DNA from: Chloroflexota bacterium
Lineage (GTDB): Bacteria; Chloroflexota; Anaerolineae; JAAYZQ01
Direction of reading: 5' to 3'
Length of the DNA stretch: 64,000 nucleotides
Assembly: GCA_018606645.1 (NCBI GenBank)
Contig: JAGVRI010000006.1
Span: forward strand, 186,001 to 250,000
A program made the translations under genes and the position numbers. Under the pieces are notes generated by a model, which ran no database searches, was not told the DNA's origin, and worked only from the letters and a program-made list of their open reading frames with translations. Below, piece by piece: positions 17,067-25,064 of the stretch (position 1 is its first letter; each line of letters starts with the position of its first letter).

Positions 17067-17363
17067 TCAGCTACCCCACTCTGTTTCTATGTTAAGCCCC
17101 AGCCCCGCCTCCAGCCGCTCCCCGGTGAACCGATAGTCGGTGAGCAAGGCCCCCTCGCTCCAGCGCTCCACCCCGTAGGGATAGTGCCGGCTCTCCGCCA
17201 CCCGACCCCCGCTGCCGTCCAGCACCACGCTCGTCGTCCCCAGATGGTCCGTCACCAGATAGGATAGTACACCTTCCTTGCGCATGGCCACCCGCCGACC
17301 GTTGAAAAGATAGTACTGGGTCACCTGGCCGGTGGTCACATTCTTCTCATAGTGCTGGTCCAC
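17067..17363 (-). pseudogene. RHS-repeat core remnant
   Basis: The frame encodes the terminal part of an RHS/YD-repeat core: YYLFNGRRVAMR, YLVTDHLGTTSVVLDGSGG, YPYGVERWS, DYRFTGERLEAGLGL. In intact proteins this is followed by YxYxARYYDP and a toxin domain; here it runs into a stop after about seven unrelated residues, and the upstream part of the repeat protein is missing. The open frame continues upstream to 17492 without RHS similarity. It lies between two unrelated genes and looks like debris of a lost polymorphic toxin or wall-associated gene. Confidence 0.75.
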
Positions 17364-17519
17364 AGGGGCGCTCCTTTCATCCTGGCTCCTGGTGGATCGC
17401 AGAAACGGGGATGTCAAGCCGGGAACAGGATACCACACGTGGAGGCAGGTGTCAAATGAAAAACAGAAAGCTCTGGACTCGACCTCTGTCACCCGATTTC
17501 AAAGCACACCCACCCTGGT

Positions 17520-17548
17520 TTGCCGTCCATGGCGTTTCCGGGTATAAT
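17520..17548 (+). promoter_or_regulatory. Promoter of leaderless tgt
   Basis: TTGCCG (17520-17525), 17-base spacer, TATAAT (17543-17548). Only six bases separate the -10 box from the ATG at 17555, so the transcript should begin at or within a base or two of the start codon and have no ribosome site. Confidence 0.75.
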
Positions 17549-17554
17549 CGGCCC

Positions 17555-18760
17555 ATGGCTCTGACAATGCCGATGGCCTTCTCCGTGCTGCGCACCGATC
17601 GCGATAGCCAGGCGCGACTGGGGCGCCTCATCACTCCTCATGGTGAAATCGCCACCCCAGCCTTCGCCCCGGTCGGCACCCAGGCCACGGTCAAGGCGCT
17701 CGATCCCCGCGACCTTCGCGAACTGGGGGTAGAGCTGATCCTGGCCAACACCTATCATCTCTATCTGCGGCCTGGGGCCGAGGTAATTGCCGAGATGGGC
17801 GGGCTACACCGTTTCATGGGCTGGGAGGGACCGATCCTGACCGATTCTGGCGGCTTTCAGGTCTTCAGTCTGGCAGCCAATCGCACCGTGACCGACGAGG
17901 GGGTGGCCTTCCGTTCCCACCTGGACGGTTCACTCCACGTCTTCACTCCAGAAAAGGTGATGCGCATCCAGGAGCTTCTGGGCGCCGATCTGATCATGTG
18001 CCTGGACGAGTGCGCCGAACCCCACGACCGGGCGTACAACGAGCAGGCGCTGGCCCGCACTCATGCCTGGGCCGAGGCATGTCGCAACGCCCACCGCCGG
18101 CCAGACCAGGCTCTGTTTGGCATCGTTCAGGGTGGCATCTTCCCCGACCTGCGGCAACAAAGCGCCGAGTTCCTGGTCGGACTCGATTTCCCCGGCTATG
18201 CCATTGGCGGGTTGAGCGTCGGCGAAACTAAGGAGGAAATGCAGGCTATGCTGGGGATCACCGTCCCTCTTCTCCCGGCCAACAAGCCCCGCTACTTGAT
18301 GGGAGTGGGTGCGCCGGAGGACATCCTGGAAAGTGTGGCGCGAGGGATCGATCTCTTTGACTGTGTGCTTCCCACCCGACTGGCCCGCAACGCGGCGTTA
18401 TTGACCCGGCAAGGCCGGATCAACATCCGGAATGCCCGCTTTGAGCGAGACCCAGCCCCCGTTGAGGAAGGATGCCGCTGCTACTGCTGCCGTCATTTTT
18501 CCCGCGCCTACCTGCGCCATCTCTTCAAGGCGGAGGAGTTGCTGGCCTATCGGCTGGCGACCATCCACAACGTCCACTTTATGATTGCCTTGATGCAAGA
18601 TATCCGTGAGGCCATCGCCCAGGACCGCTTTCTGTCATTCAAGGAGCAATTCCTTGCCCGTTACCCGATCATCCCCCACGAGGTGCGCGCCGCCAATCGG
18701 GAGAAACGGGGTGCCCGCCGCGCCACCCCATCGGGCATGTCACGAGCAGGGAGATCATGA
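17555..18760 (+). CDS. tgt: Queuine/preQ1 tRNA-ribosyltransferase
   Basis: Exchanges the guanine at the wobble position of GUN-anticodon tRNAs for preQ1 during queuosine synthesis. Hallmarks: TPAFAPVGTQATVK, ANTYHLYLRPG, LTDSGGFQVFSL (catalytic Asp region), GIVQGG, YAIGGLSVGE, and DCVLPTRLARN with the second catalytic Asp. The zinc site CRCYCC...H follows near the C-terminus. From the ATG at 17555 it is 401 residues, slightly longer than usual because of a basic tail. This start fits the family N-terminus and the promoter position; an upstream open frame to 17411 is not conserved. Its stop overlaps uppP by four bases. Confidence 0.95.
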   Translation: MALTMPMAFSVLRTDRDSQARLGRLITPHGEIATPAFAPVGTQATVKALDPRDLRELGVELILANTYHLYLRPGAEVIAEMGGLHRFMGWEGPILTDSGGFQVFSLAANRTVTDEGVAFRSHLDGSLHVFTPEKVMRIQELLGADLIMCLDECAEPHDRAYNEQALARTHAWAEACRNAHRRPDQALFGIVQGGIFPDLRQQSAEFLVGLDFPGYAIGGLSVGETKEEMQAMLGITVPLLPANKPRYLMGVGAPEDILESVARGIDLFDCVLPTRLARNAALLTRQGRINIRNARFERDPAPVEEGCRCYCCRHFSRAYLRHLFKAEELLAYRLATIHNVHFMIALMQDIREAIAQDRFLSFKEQFLARYPIIPHEVRAANREKRGARRATPSGMSRAGRS

Positions 18761-19566
18761 ACATCTGGCAGGCGATCGTACTAGGTTTGGTCCAGGGAGC
18801 CACAGAGTTTGTGCCGGTCTCCAGTTCTGGGCACCTCGTATTGGTGCCATGGCTGTTAGGCTGGACCTCCCCGGGGTTGGTGTTCGATACGCTGGTCCAT
18901 TGGGGGACGCTGGTAGCTGTTTTGATCTATTTCGGACGGGACTGGTGGATCCTGATCACTGCCTGGCTGCGCAGTCTGATCCGCCCTGAGAAACACGAAT
19001 CTCAGGCCCGTCTGATGTGGATGCTGATTCTGGGCACCCTCCCGGCAGCGGTCCTTGGCTATCTGGGAGAAGACTTTTTCGAGTCGCTATTCGGCCAGCC
19101 GACGTGGGTGAGTCTCTTCTTGCTGGGCACAGCCGCAATACTGACCTTCAGCGAGTGGCGGGGGCGGTCACGACAGGAGATCGGGTCAATGCGCTGGTGG
19201 GATGCGCTGGCCATTGGCTGCGGGCAGGCGCTGGCCATTCTGCCTGGCATTTCTCGCTCGGGAGCCACCATGGCCGTGGGCCTGCTGCGCGGCCTGCCGC
19301 GGGCCTCTGCGGCCCGGTTCAGCTTCCTGCTATCCACGCCGATTATTCTCGGCGCCGGTTTCTTTCAGTTGATGAACCTCCTTTCGGAACCGGCAGCGGC
19401 AGAACAGGCGCTCACCCTGCTCGTCGGATTCCTGAGCGCGGCGCTCAGCGGCTACTTTTGCATCTGGTTCCTTCTGCGCTATTTGCAGCGGGGCAAGTTG
19501 TATCCCTTTGCCATCTACTGCGCTATAGTCGGTGGGCTGTGCCTGGTGGTCTCCTTTGCGCGCTGA
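18757..19566 (+). CDS. uppP: Undecaprenyl-diphosphatase
   Basis: Membrane enzyme that recycles the lipid carrier of peptidoglycan synthesis by removing one phosphate from undecaprenyl diphosphate; overexpression gives bacitracin resistance in model species. It is 269 residues with about seven or eight helices. Both active-site motifs are intact: GATEFVPVSSSGH near residue 15 and LPGISRSGATM near 160. The start overlaps the tgt stop (ATGA), so it is co-transcribed and coupled, and it carries no promoter of its own that I can see. The following lipoprotein gene begins 23 bases after its stop. Confidence 0.95.
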   Translation: MNIWQAIVLGLVQGATEFVPVSSSGHLVLVPWLLGWTSPGLVFDTLVHWGTLVAVLIYFGRDWWILITAWLRSLIRPEKHESQARLMWMLILGTLPAAVLGYLGEDFFESLFGQPTWVSLFLLGTAAILTFSEWRGRSRQEIGSMRWWDALAIGCGQALAILPGISRSGATMAVGLLRGLPRASAARFSFLLSTPIILGAGFFQLMNLLSEPAAAEQALTLLVGFLSAALSGYFCIWFLLRYLQRGKLYPFAIYCAIVGGLCLVVSFAR

Positions 19567-19589
19567 ACCAAGGCAGCAGGCAGGATGCA

Positions 19590-20408
19590 GTGAGTAGGTC
19601 ACCGCTCTGGCTGTGCTTCCACCTGGGATGGATCTGTCTCCTGCTATTGTCGGCCTGTGGCGAGCCGATTGCGACACCCCAACCGGTCTATCTCCAGATC
19701 GTCGGCTCCACGGCCATGGCGCCGCTCGTGACCGAACTGGCGACAGCTTTCCATGAGACGGCCCCGACTGTTCACCTGGAAGTGACCGGTCTGGGCACTG
19801 GCTATGGCCTCCGCGCCCTGCGCAGTGGCAAGGCCGACATCGCCATGGCTTCCTGGTTGTTACCGGAGGCGGAGGGCTGGCGGACGACGGCCATTGCCCG
19901 CGACGGGATCGCAGTGATCGTTCATCCGGACAATCCCGTGGACGAGCTGGGCTTTCTGCAATTGCGCGATCTCTTTGCCGGTCGCGTGGTCGAGTGGGCC
20001 GCGATAGGAAGCCAGCCTGGTTTGGGGGAGGTTCAACCAGTCAGCCGCGAGGAGGGATCGGGCACCCGCGCCGCGTTCGAGGCGCTGGTCATGGAGGGGG
20101 AACGGGTCACCCCGGCAGCCATTGTCGCACCTTCCAGCCAGGCAGTGGTCGAATATGTGGCCGGGCACTGGGGAGCGATCGGCTACGTGTCGGTCGGGTA
20201 TGCCTCGCCGGCGGTCAAGATGCTGAGGATTGAAGGGGAATGGCCCACCCCCGAGGCGATCGAACAGGGCCGCTACCCCCTCAGCCATGAGTGGTGGTTG
20301 GTCACCGCCGATCCTCCCTCCGCTTCCGTTCAGCAGTTCCTGGATTTTGCTTTGAGCCCGGCCGGTCAACAGATCGTAGGACAACGGTACAAACGGCTGG
20401 CACCTTGA
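19590..20408 (+). CDS. PstS-like phosphate-binding lipoprotein (PBP-like domain)
   Basis: A 272-residue extracellular binding protein. A signal peptide ends with the lipobox LLSACG (cleavage before Cys). Then comes a PBP domain with the phosphate-type ligand loops: VGSTAMAPL, GTGYGLRALRSGKADIAMAS, and the SREEGSGTR loop where phosphate-binding proteins contact the anion. The GTG at 19590 is chosen as start because it puts the signal peptide at the N-terminus; the frame is open much further upstream but overlaps uppP. No pst permease or ATPase genes are adjacent, so it may serve sensing or a distant transporter. Last gene of the tgt-uppP operon. Confidence 0.85.
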   Translation: MSRSPLWLCFHLGWICLLLLSACGEPIATPQPVYLQIVGSTAMAPLVTELATAFHETAPTVHLEVTGLGTGYGLRALRSGKADIAMASWLLPEAEGWRTTAIARDGIAVIVHPDNPVDELGFLQLRDLFAGRVVEWAAIGSQPGLGEVQPVSREEGSGTRAAFEALVMEGERVTPAAIVAPSSQAVVEYVAGHWGAIGYVSVGYASPAVKMLRIEGEWPTPEAIEQGRYPLSHEWWLVTADPPSASVQQFLDFALSPAGQQIVGQRYKRLAP

Positions 20409-20452
20409 CAACGCGCTGGTCGAGAGCGATCAGAAATCGTAAACCGGCCTTT

Positions 20453-20481
20453 TTGCCCTTCTAACCCGGTTGGCTTATAAT
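20453..20481 (+). promoter_or_regulatory. Promoter of zinc-ribbon membrane protein
   Basis: TTGCCC (20453-20458), 17-base spacer, TATAAT (20476-20481). The leader is about 30 bases with AAGGAGA before the ATG at 20518. Confidence 0.78.
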
Positions 20482-20517
20482 AGATATGTCGCACCCAAAC
20501 TAGCCAAGGAGAAGCCC

Positions 20518-21687
20518 ATGTCCGTGGACCGTGCGCCGGAAACGGCTCAGAAATTCCCCTGTCCATCGTGTGGGTCGCAGATGAGTTTCGATGCAGCCCA
20601 GGGTGCCCTTTCGTGCCCCCACTGTGGCCATACCGTGCCGGTGCCGACCACGGCCGAAGCGATCCGCGAGCACGATTTGGAAGCCGCTTTGAAAGAGGCA
20701 GCATCTCTGCCTCACGAAACTGGCTATGGCGGCGATCAGCGGTCGATCCGGTGCCAGAGTTGCGGTGCTGTCCACACCGTGGATGCCCATGTGGTATCCA
20801 CCGAATGCCCGTTCTGTGGTTCCAACCAGGTCGTACCCCAGGAACAGGTGGCTCGGGTCATCCGGCCGGAATCGCTAGTGCCGTTCCAGGTGGACCAATC
20901 CAAAGCAGCGGCGCTCTTCCGTCAATGGCTGGGGCGCGGATTCTTCCGGCCAACCGCACTGAAAAAGATTGCCCGCGAGATTCAGGCCAAGATGCACGGC
21001 GTCTACCTGCCCTTCTGGACCTTCGATGCCTTCACCTCCTCGTGGTGGGAAGCAGAGGCGGGGTACTACTATACCGAGACGGAAACCTACTGGACCACCG
21101 ACGAAAAGGGACAGCGCGTACAACGTTCCCGTGAGGTCCGCAAGATCCGCTGGCAACCGGCGTCGGGCCACCTGCAGCTTTTCCTGGATGATGTGCTGGT
21201 GCCGGCCAGCCGGAGTCTGGAACCAGCGATGATCAACCGCCTCGCCTCCTTTGATCTGAAGGCCCTCACACCGTACCGACCCGAGTTCCTGGCCGGTTGG
21301 AGCGCTGAGGCCTACACCGTGGACCTCCCTGAAGCATGGACGATAGGCCAGCAGGTCATGAGGCAGCGGATCGAACGAGCCTGTGCTGCCCAGATTCCGG
21401 GCGACACCTACCGCAACCTGCGGGTGGATACCGCCTTCTCCAGAATGACATTCAAGCACGTGCTCTTTCCGGCGTGGATCGCTTCCTATCGCTATCGAAA
21501 CAAGGTCTATCATTTTGTAGTCAACGGCCAAACCGGTGAAGTGAGCGGCCAGGCGCCCATCAGTTGGTTGCGTGTCATCCTGGTCATCGTCGTGATCGCC
21601 CTCGTCCTGGCGTTGCTCCTGTGGCTGACGGGCCAGGAATCAGGCACTGCGGCGCTGATGCTGTGGAAAATCTCTTGCCTGGCCTGA
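20518..21687 (+). CDS. Zinc-ribbon protein with C-terminal membrane anchor
   Basis: A 389-residue protein of unknown function. The first 120 residues hold two zinc ribbons: CPSCG...CPHCG (residues about 14-37) and CQSCG...CPFCG (about 77-103). A middle soluble domain is rich in tryptophan and tyrosine (YLPFWTFDAFTSSWWEAEAG, YYYTETETYW), followed near the end by WLRVILVIVVIALVLALLLW, a single membrane helix. This arrangement is found in widespread bacterial proteins annotated as TFIIB-type zinc-ribbon or primosomal-like, without known activity. Start chosen from the AAGGAGA site. It precedes the CRP/FNR gene by 33 bases in the same direction. Confidence 0.75.
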   Translation: MSVDRAPETAQKFPCPSCGSQMSFDAAQGALSCPHCGHTVPVPTTAEAIREHDLEAALKEAASLPHETGYGGDQRSIRCQSCGAVHTVDAHVVSTECPFCGSNQVVPQEQVARVIRPESLVPFQVDQSKAAALFRQWLGRGFFRPTALKKIAREIQAKMHGVYLPFWTFDAFTSSWWEAEAGYYYTETETYWTTDEKGQRVQRSREVRKIRWQPASGHLQLFLDDVLVPASRSLEPAMINRLASFDLKALTPYRPEFLAGWSAEAYTVDLPEAWTIGQQVMRQRIERACAAQIPGDTYRNLRVDTAFSRMTFKHVLFPAWIASYRYRNKVYHFVVNGQTGEVSGQAPISWLRVILVIVVIALVLALLLWLTGQESGTAALMLWKISCLA

Positions 21688-21720
21688 AACCGTCCATCGG
21701 GGAAACAGAAGGAGGAAACC

Positions 21721-22401
21721 GTGCGACCAGAACGTCCGGATAAGATCGGTTATCTCCAAATGGTGGACATCTTTCAGGACCTGACCGAAACGGAAATGCA
21801 AGAGATCGATCGGGCCACGACCGTCACCACGTGTCGCCGTGGCAAGATCCTTTACATGCCGGAGGATACCGGTGAGGTGCTCTTCTTACTGAAGGAAGGA
21901 CGGGTCCAACTCTACCGCATCTCACCCGACGGCAAGAAGCTGGTCATTGGCACGGTAGGTCCCGGGACTATTTTCGGAGAAATGGCGCTGATCGGCCAGG
22001 GGATGCACAACACCTTTGCCGAAGCGATCGAAGACTGCGTGTTGTATGTGATGAGTCGCGAGGATGTAGAACGGTTGCTGATGACCAAACCCAGGGTCGC
22101 GCTGCGCATCTTCGAGAACCTTGGAGCCCGGCTGCGGGAGGTAGAAGAACGCCTGGAAGAGATCGCTTTCAAAAGTATCCCGGCCCGTCTGGCTTCGTTG
22201 TTGCTCCAACTGGCCGACGAAATGGGCAGCGATTCGATCACCGGGTTGACTCACCAGGACCTGGCCGAGCAGATCGGCACTTACCGGGAAACGACCACGC
22301 AGGCTCTCAATACTTTCAAAGCCGAGGGGCTGATTGACATCGGTCGGAAGCGGATCACGATCCTGAACCGGGAAGGACTGCAACGGATCGCCGAAGGTTG
22401 A
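21721..22401 (+). CDS. CRP/FNR-family transcriptional regulator
   Basis: A 226-residue dimeric regulator. Residues about 15-130 form the cyclic-nucleotide-binding fold, but the phosphate cassette reads [17 protein letters not shown], with Asn-Thr where cAMP binders have Arg-Ser, so cAMP may not be the ligand. There are no FNR-type N-terminal cysteines. A long dimer helix is followed by a winged helix-turn-helix (about 160-215) with recognition helix [10 protein letters not shown], which keeps the Arg-Glu of CRP that reads TGTGA. The start is GTG with AAGGAGG upstream. The CRP-type palindrome at 13608 is a likely target. It converges with the GalT-like gene, 7 bases apart. Confidence 0.9.
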   Translation: MRPERPDKIGYLQMVDIFQDLTETEMQEIDRATTVTTCRRGKILYMPEDTGEVLFLLKEGRVQLYRISPDGKKLVIGTVGPGTIFGEMALIGQGMHNTFAEAIEDCVLYVMSREDVERLLMTKPRVALRIFENLGARLREVEERLEEIAFKSIPARLASLLLQLADEMGSDSITGLTHQDLAEQIGTYRETTTQALNTFKAEGLIDIGRKRITILNREGLQRIAEG

Positions 22402-22408
22402 CAGTAGG

Positions 22409-23521
22409 TCAGGTCTCATTTGTAGAAAGCAGTTCAGCCCGAAGGGCATCGGCCACACGAAACGGGTCGGTGGCGACCACGCTCTGGGCAAAGAATTCCA
22501 TCGCTCCCACGTCCGAGGTAGGGAGCGTCAGAGGCCCTCGATCCAGAACACGGAATACATAGGGAAAGCCAGTCCATTCCTCCGGAGTATCCCCCAGCGG
22601 GGGCTGATACAGAGCCAGGTTGAAACTCTGCACCCCCAACCGTTCGATCAAGGTTTGCAGCACATGATACAGGGCCCGCTTCAGGTCATGGTTCAAGACT
22701 GGTGCTACGATAAGCGTTTCCTTCTCCTTAAAGGGCGTCAGCGACGGTAGGATCGTGGCTGTACCGACGTCCATCGCCAGGCCCAGGGAGCGATGCACGA
22801 CGATCAGGTCTGCAAAGTAGTCTGAGCCATGTCGAGACCGGTAGCGCATCGCGGCCTGCCGCCAACTTTCCACCCTGGCGTAATGGAGGCCGCGGGTCAT
22901 CGCTATCTGCGCGTGACCATGGATGATGGACGCTCCACTCCGCCACAAGCAGTTCCATAGAAAGAATGGGTAGCGGGCCTCCGGATCGATCTGGTGCACC
23001 GCCGCTGCCCACTGCTGAGCCACATCAAGATAATCGGCGACCAACTCAGCCGTGAGTGACAACGGATAATGCTCGTCCGCGATCAGGACCGCGTGCCAGC
23101 CGTCATACTTGGCCACATTCGAGGCGGTGGTCACCATCTTTCCCCGGATCCGGCCCATCGGGTCTGCCGGGGTCTGCTCGAAAGGATGACAGAATGCACA
23201 GGTCTCGCGATGGCTGATCCTGGCTTCCAGCTCTTCCGAGGCCGGCGGAGCCTCAATGGGGCGCAGTGCCCGCAGTTCGTTAAAGAGCGTTCCCTCCAGG
23301 GTAACGAGGTTAGTCACCCGGATGATGCGTTGTGCACGAACCGAGTCCACCGAGCCGAACTGATCCACCAGCCAGGAGGACATCGTCTCTGGCGGTACGG
23401 TCTGCCCGGACGTCACCTGAAGGTGAAAGATGCGCTCAAAACGGAGGCGATCATCGGTCGGGAGGGCAGCCACCAAGTCATCCAGACGGCTGATCCTCCG
23501 TCCCGCCGTGTTGGGGATCAT
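22409..23521 (-). CDS. GalT/HIT-superfamily nucleotidyltransferase-like protein (DUF4922-like)
   Basis: A 370-residue protein resembling galactose-1-phosphate uridylyltransferases and ATP/ADP-glucose phosphorylases. A zinc-type CAFC motif lies near residue 112, and the active-site HGHAQI near residue 205 is a variant of the HxHxQ catalytic motif. The start at 23521 overlaps the glgA stop by four bases (ATGA); a longer frame runs inside glgA and is not used. Tight coupling to glycogen synthase suggests a role in supplying or salvaging a sugar nucleotide such as ADP-glucose (inference). Substrate is not established. Confidence 0.78.
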   Translation of the reverse strand: MIPNTAGRRISRLDDLVAALPTDDRLRFERIFHLQVTSGQTVPPETMSSWLVDQFGSVDSVRAQRIIRVTNLVTLEGTLFNELRALRPIEAPPASEELEARISHRETCAFCHPFEQTPADPMGRIRGKMVTTASNVAKYDGWHAVLIADEHYPLSLTAELVADYLDVAQQWAAAVHQIDPEARYPFFLWNCLWRSGASIIHGHAQIAMTRGLHYARVESWRQAAMRYRSRHGSDYFADLIVVHRSLGLAMDVGTATILPSLTPFKEKETLIVAPVLNHDLKRALYHVLQTLIERLGVQSFNLALYQPPLGDTPEEWTGFPYVFRVLDRGPLTLPTSDVGAMEFFAQSVVATDPFRVADALRAELLSTNET

Positions 23522-25017
23522 GCCCGCACCTGATATTTCTCCAGCCCTGGCCGGGGGATGCGGCTGGCCAGGGCCCGCCGATAGAGTTCGATATACTTGG
23601 TCGCCGACCGGTTCCAGGAAAAGTCGGCGTGCATACCCCGCACCTGGATCTGTCGCCACACCTCCTGGTGCCTAAGGGTCTCGATGGCCCGGACGATCGC
23701 CGCGAAAAGCGCCCATCGGTCATACGGTCGAAAGACAAAGCCATTGCCCTGATCAGTCCGGGGATCATAGTCCTGAACCGTATCGGCCAGGCCGCCCGTC
23801 GCCCGCACCACCGGGACACTCCCGTAATGCATGGCGATCAATTGGTTGGTGCCACAGGGTTCCACCCGGCTGGGCATGAGGAATATATCACAGCCGGCAA
23901 AGAAACGGTGGGAGAGAGGCGTATTGAAGGTCAAAAAGACCGCCATCTGGCGGGGATACTGTTGGACCATCCGGCTGAACAGTTCATGGTAATGCTGGTC
24001 CCCGGTCCCCATTAGCACAAATTGCACCCCCAGGTCGAGGATGTGGTCTATGGCTGCACTCAGGATATCCAGACCTTTCGAGTCGGTCAGGCGGGAGATG
24101 ATCCCCAGAAGCGGCACGTTCGGCTCCTCGGGCAAATTCGCCTCGCGCTGAAGAGCCAGCTTGTTGTCTACCCGTCGCTCCAGCGTCAGTGAGTCATATT
24201 GTGCAGCAATATGGGGATCGGTCGCCGGGTTGAACGTCTCATAGTCAATGCCGTTCAAGATGCCGAATAGGCGATCGCGCCGATCGCGCAACAGGGGGTC
24301 CAGCCGCTCACCATACTCCGGGGTCAGGATCTCCCGGGCATAGGTCTCACTCACCGTGCTCACCACATCCGCCCAGTAAATCCCCCGCCCCATGAGGTCC
24401 ACCACTTCATTCAAATCGGCCATTTCGGGATGGTACTGGAAGCCCCACTCTTCGAGACCGGCGATCTCCAGGACCCGATAACCAAAGATACCCTGGTAAG
24501 CCAGGTTGTGAATGGTATACACCGTAGCCACCGAGGCGAAAAAGGGATCATCCTGATAGATCGTCCGAAGCCAGTTGGGCACGATGGCCGTATGCCAGTC
24601 GTGGCAGTGGATAATGTCAGGCTGCCACTCCAATCGCTTGAGAGCCTCCAGGGTGGCCCGACAATAGAAAATGAACCGGTCGGCGTCATCGGCGTACATA
24701 TAGATCCCCTCCCGGTCAAAGTACTTGGCGTTGTCCACCATATAGACCGGAATGTCGGGCGGGATCGTCGCCTGGAGAAGCCGGGTGGGTTCGGTCGTGT
24801 GAGAAATCGGCACCTCAAAGGTAGGAAGCACTTCTTGCAGATCGAACTGTTCTGGCTTGATCCGGCCATAGCGGGGCATAGCCACGCGGATATCATGGCC
24901 AAGGGCACGGATAGCCTTAGGTAGGGCGTTAGCGACATCCGCCAAGCCACCGGTCTTGGCAAAAGGGACAACTTCTGCCGCCATGAACAGGATCTTGAGC
25001 GGTCCGTTGTTGCTCAT
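23518..25017 (-). CDS. glgA: Glycogen synthase
   Basis: Adds glucose from ADP-glucose to a growing alpha-1,4-glucan. GT5 family, GT-B fold: the N-terminal half has the sugar-nucleotide motif KTGGLADV near residue 21 and YTIHNLAYQG near residue 167. The C-terminal half has RLTDSKGLD and the acceptor/donor motif PSRVEPCGTNQLIAM near residue 380, with ATGGLADTV after it. Length 499 is typical. An AAGGAGGT ribosome site precedes the ATG. The downstream GalT-like gene overlaps it by four bases. No glgB, glgC or glgP is in the window. Confidence 0.95.
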   Translation of the reverse strand: MSNNGPLKILFMAAEVVPFAKTGGLADVANALPKAIRALGHDIRVAMPRYGRIKPEQFDLQEVLPTFEVPISHTTEPTRLLQATIPPDIPVYMVDNAKYFDREGIYMYADDADRFIFYCRATLEALKRLEWQPDIIHCHDWHTAIVPNWLRTIYQDDPFFASVATVYTIHNLAYQGIFGYRVLEIAGLEEWGFQYHPEMADLNEVVDLMGRGIYWADVVSTVSETYAREILTPEYGERLDPLLRDRRDRLFGILNGIDYETFNPATDPHIAAQYDSLTLERRVDNKLALQREANLPEEPNVPLLGIISRLTDSKGLDILSAAIDHILDLGVQFVLMGTGDQHYHELFSRMVQQYPRQMAVFLTFNTPLSHRFFAGCDIFLMPSRVEPCGTNQLIAMHYGSVPVVRATGGLADTVQDYDPRTDQGNGFVFRPYDRWALFAAIVRAIETLRHQEVWRQIQVRGMHADFSWNRSATKYIELYRRALASRIPRPGLEKYQVRA

Positions 25018-25064
25018 ATACCTCCTTCTGCGTTGAGTTCCTCACCGGAGAATGGTCCTCAAGA

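Noticed and set aside
17364-17492. N-terminal extension of the RHS-like frame
   Set aside because: The frame is open, but the residues show no RHS similarity and overlap the tgt upstream region; likely chance.
19017-19589. Upstream extension of the phosphate-binding lipoprotein frame
   Set aside because: It overlaps uppP in another frame and has no protein features; the signal peptide and lipobox define a start at GTG 19590.
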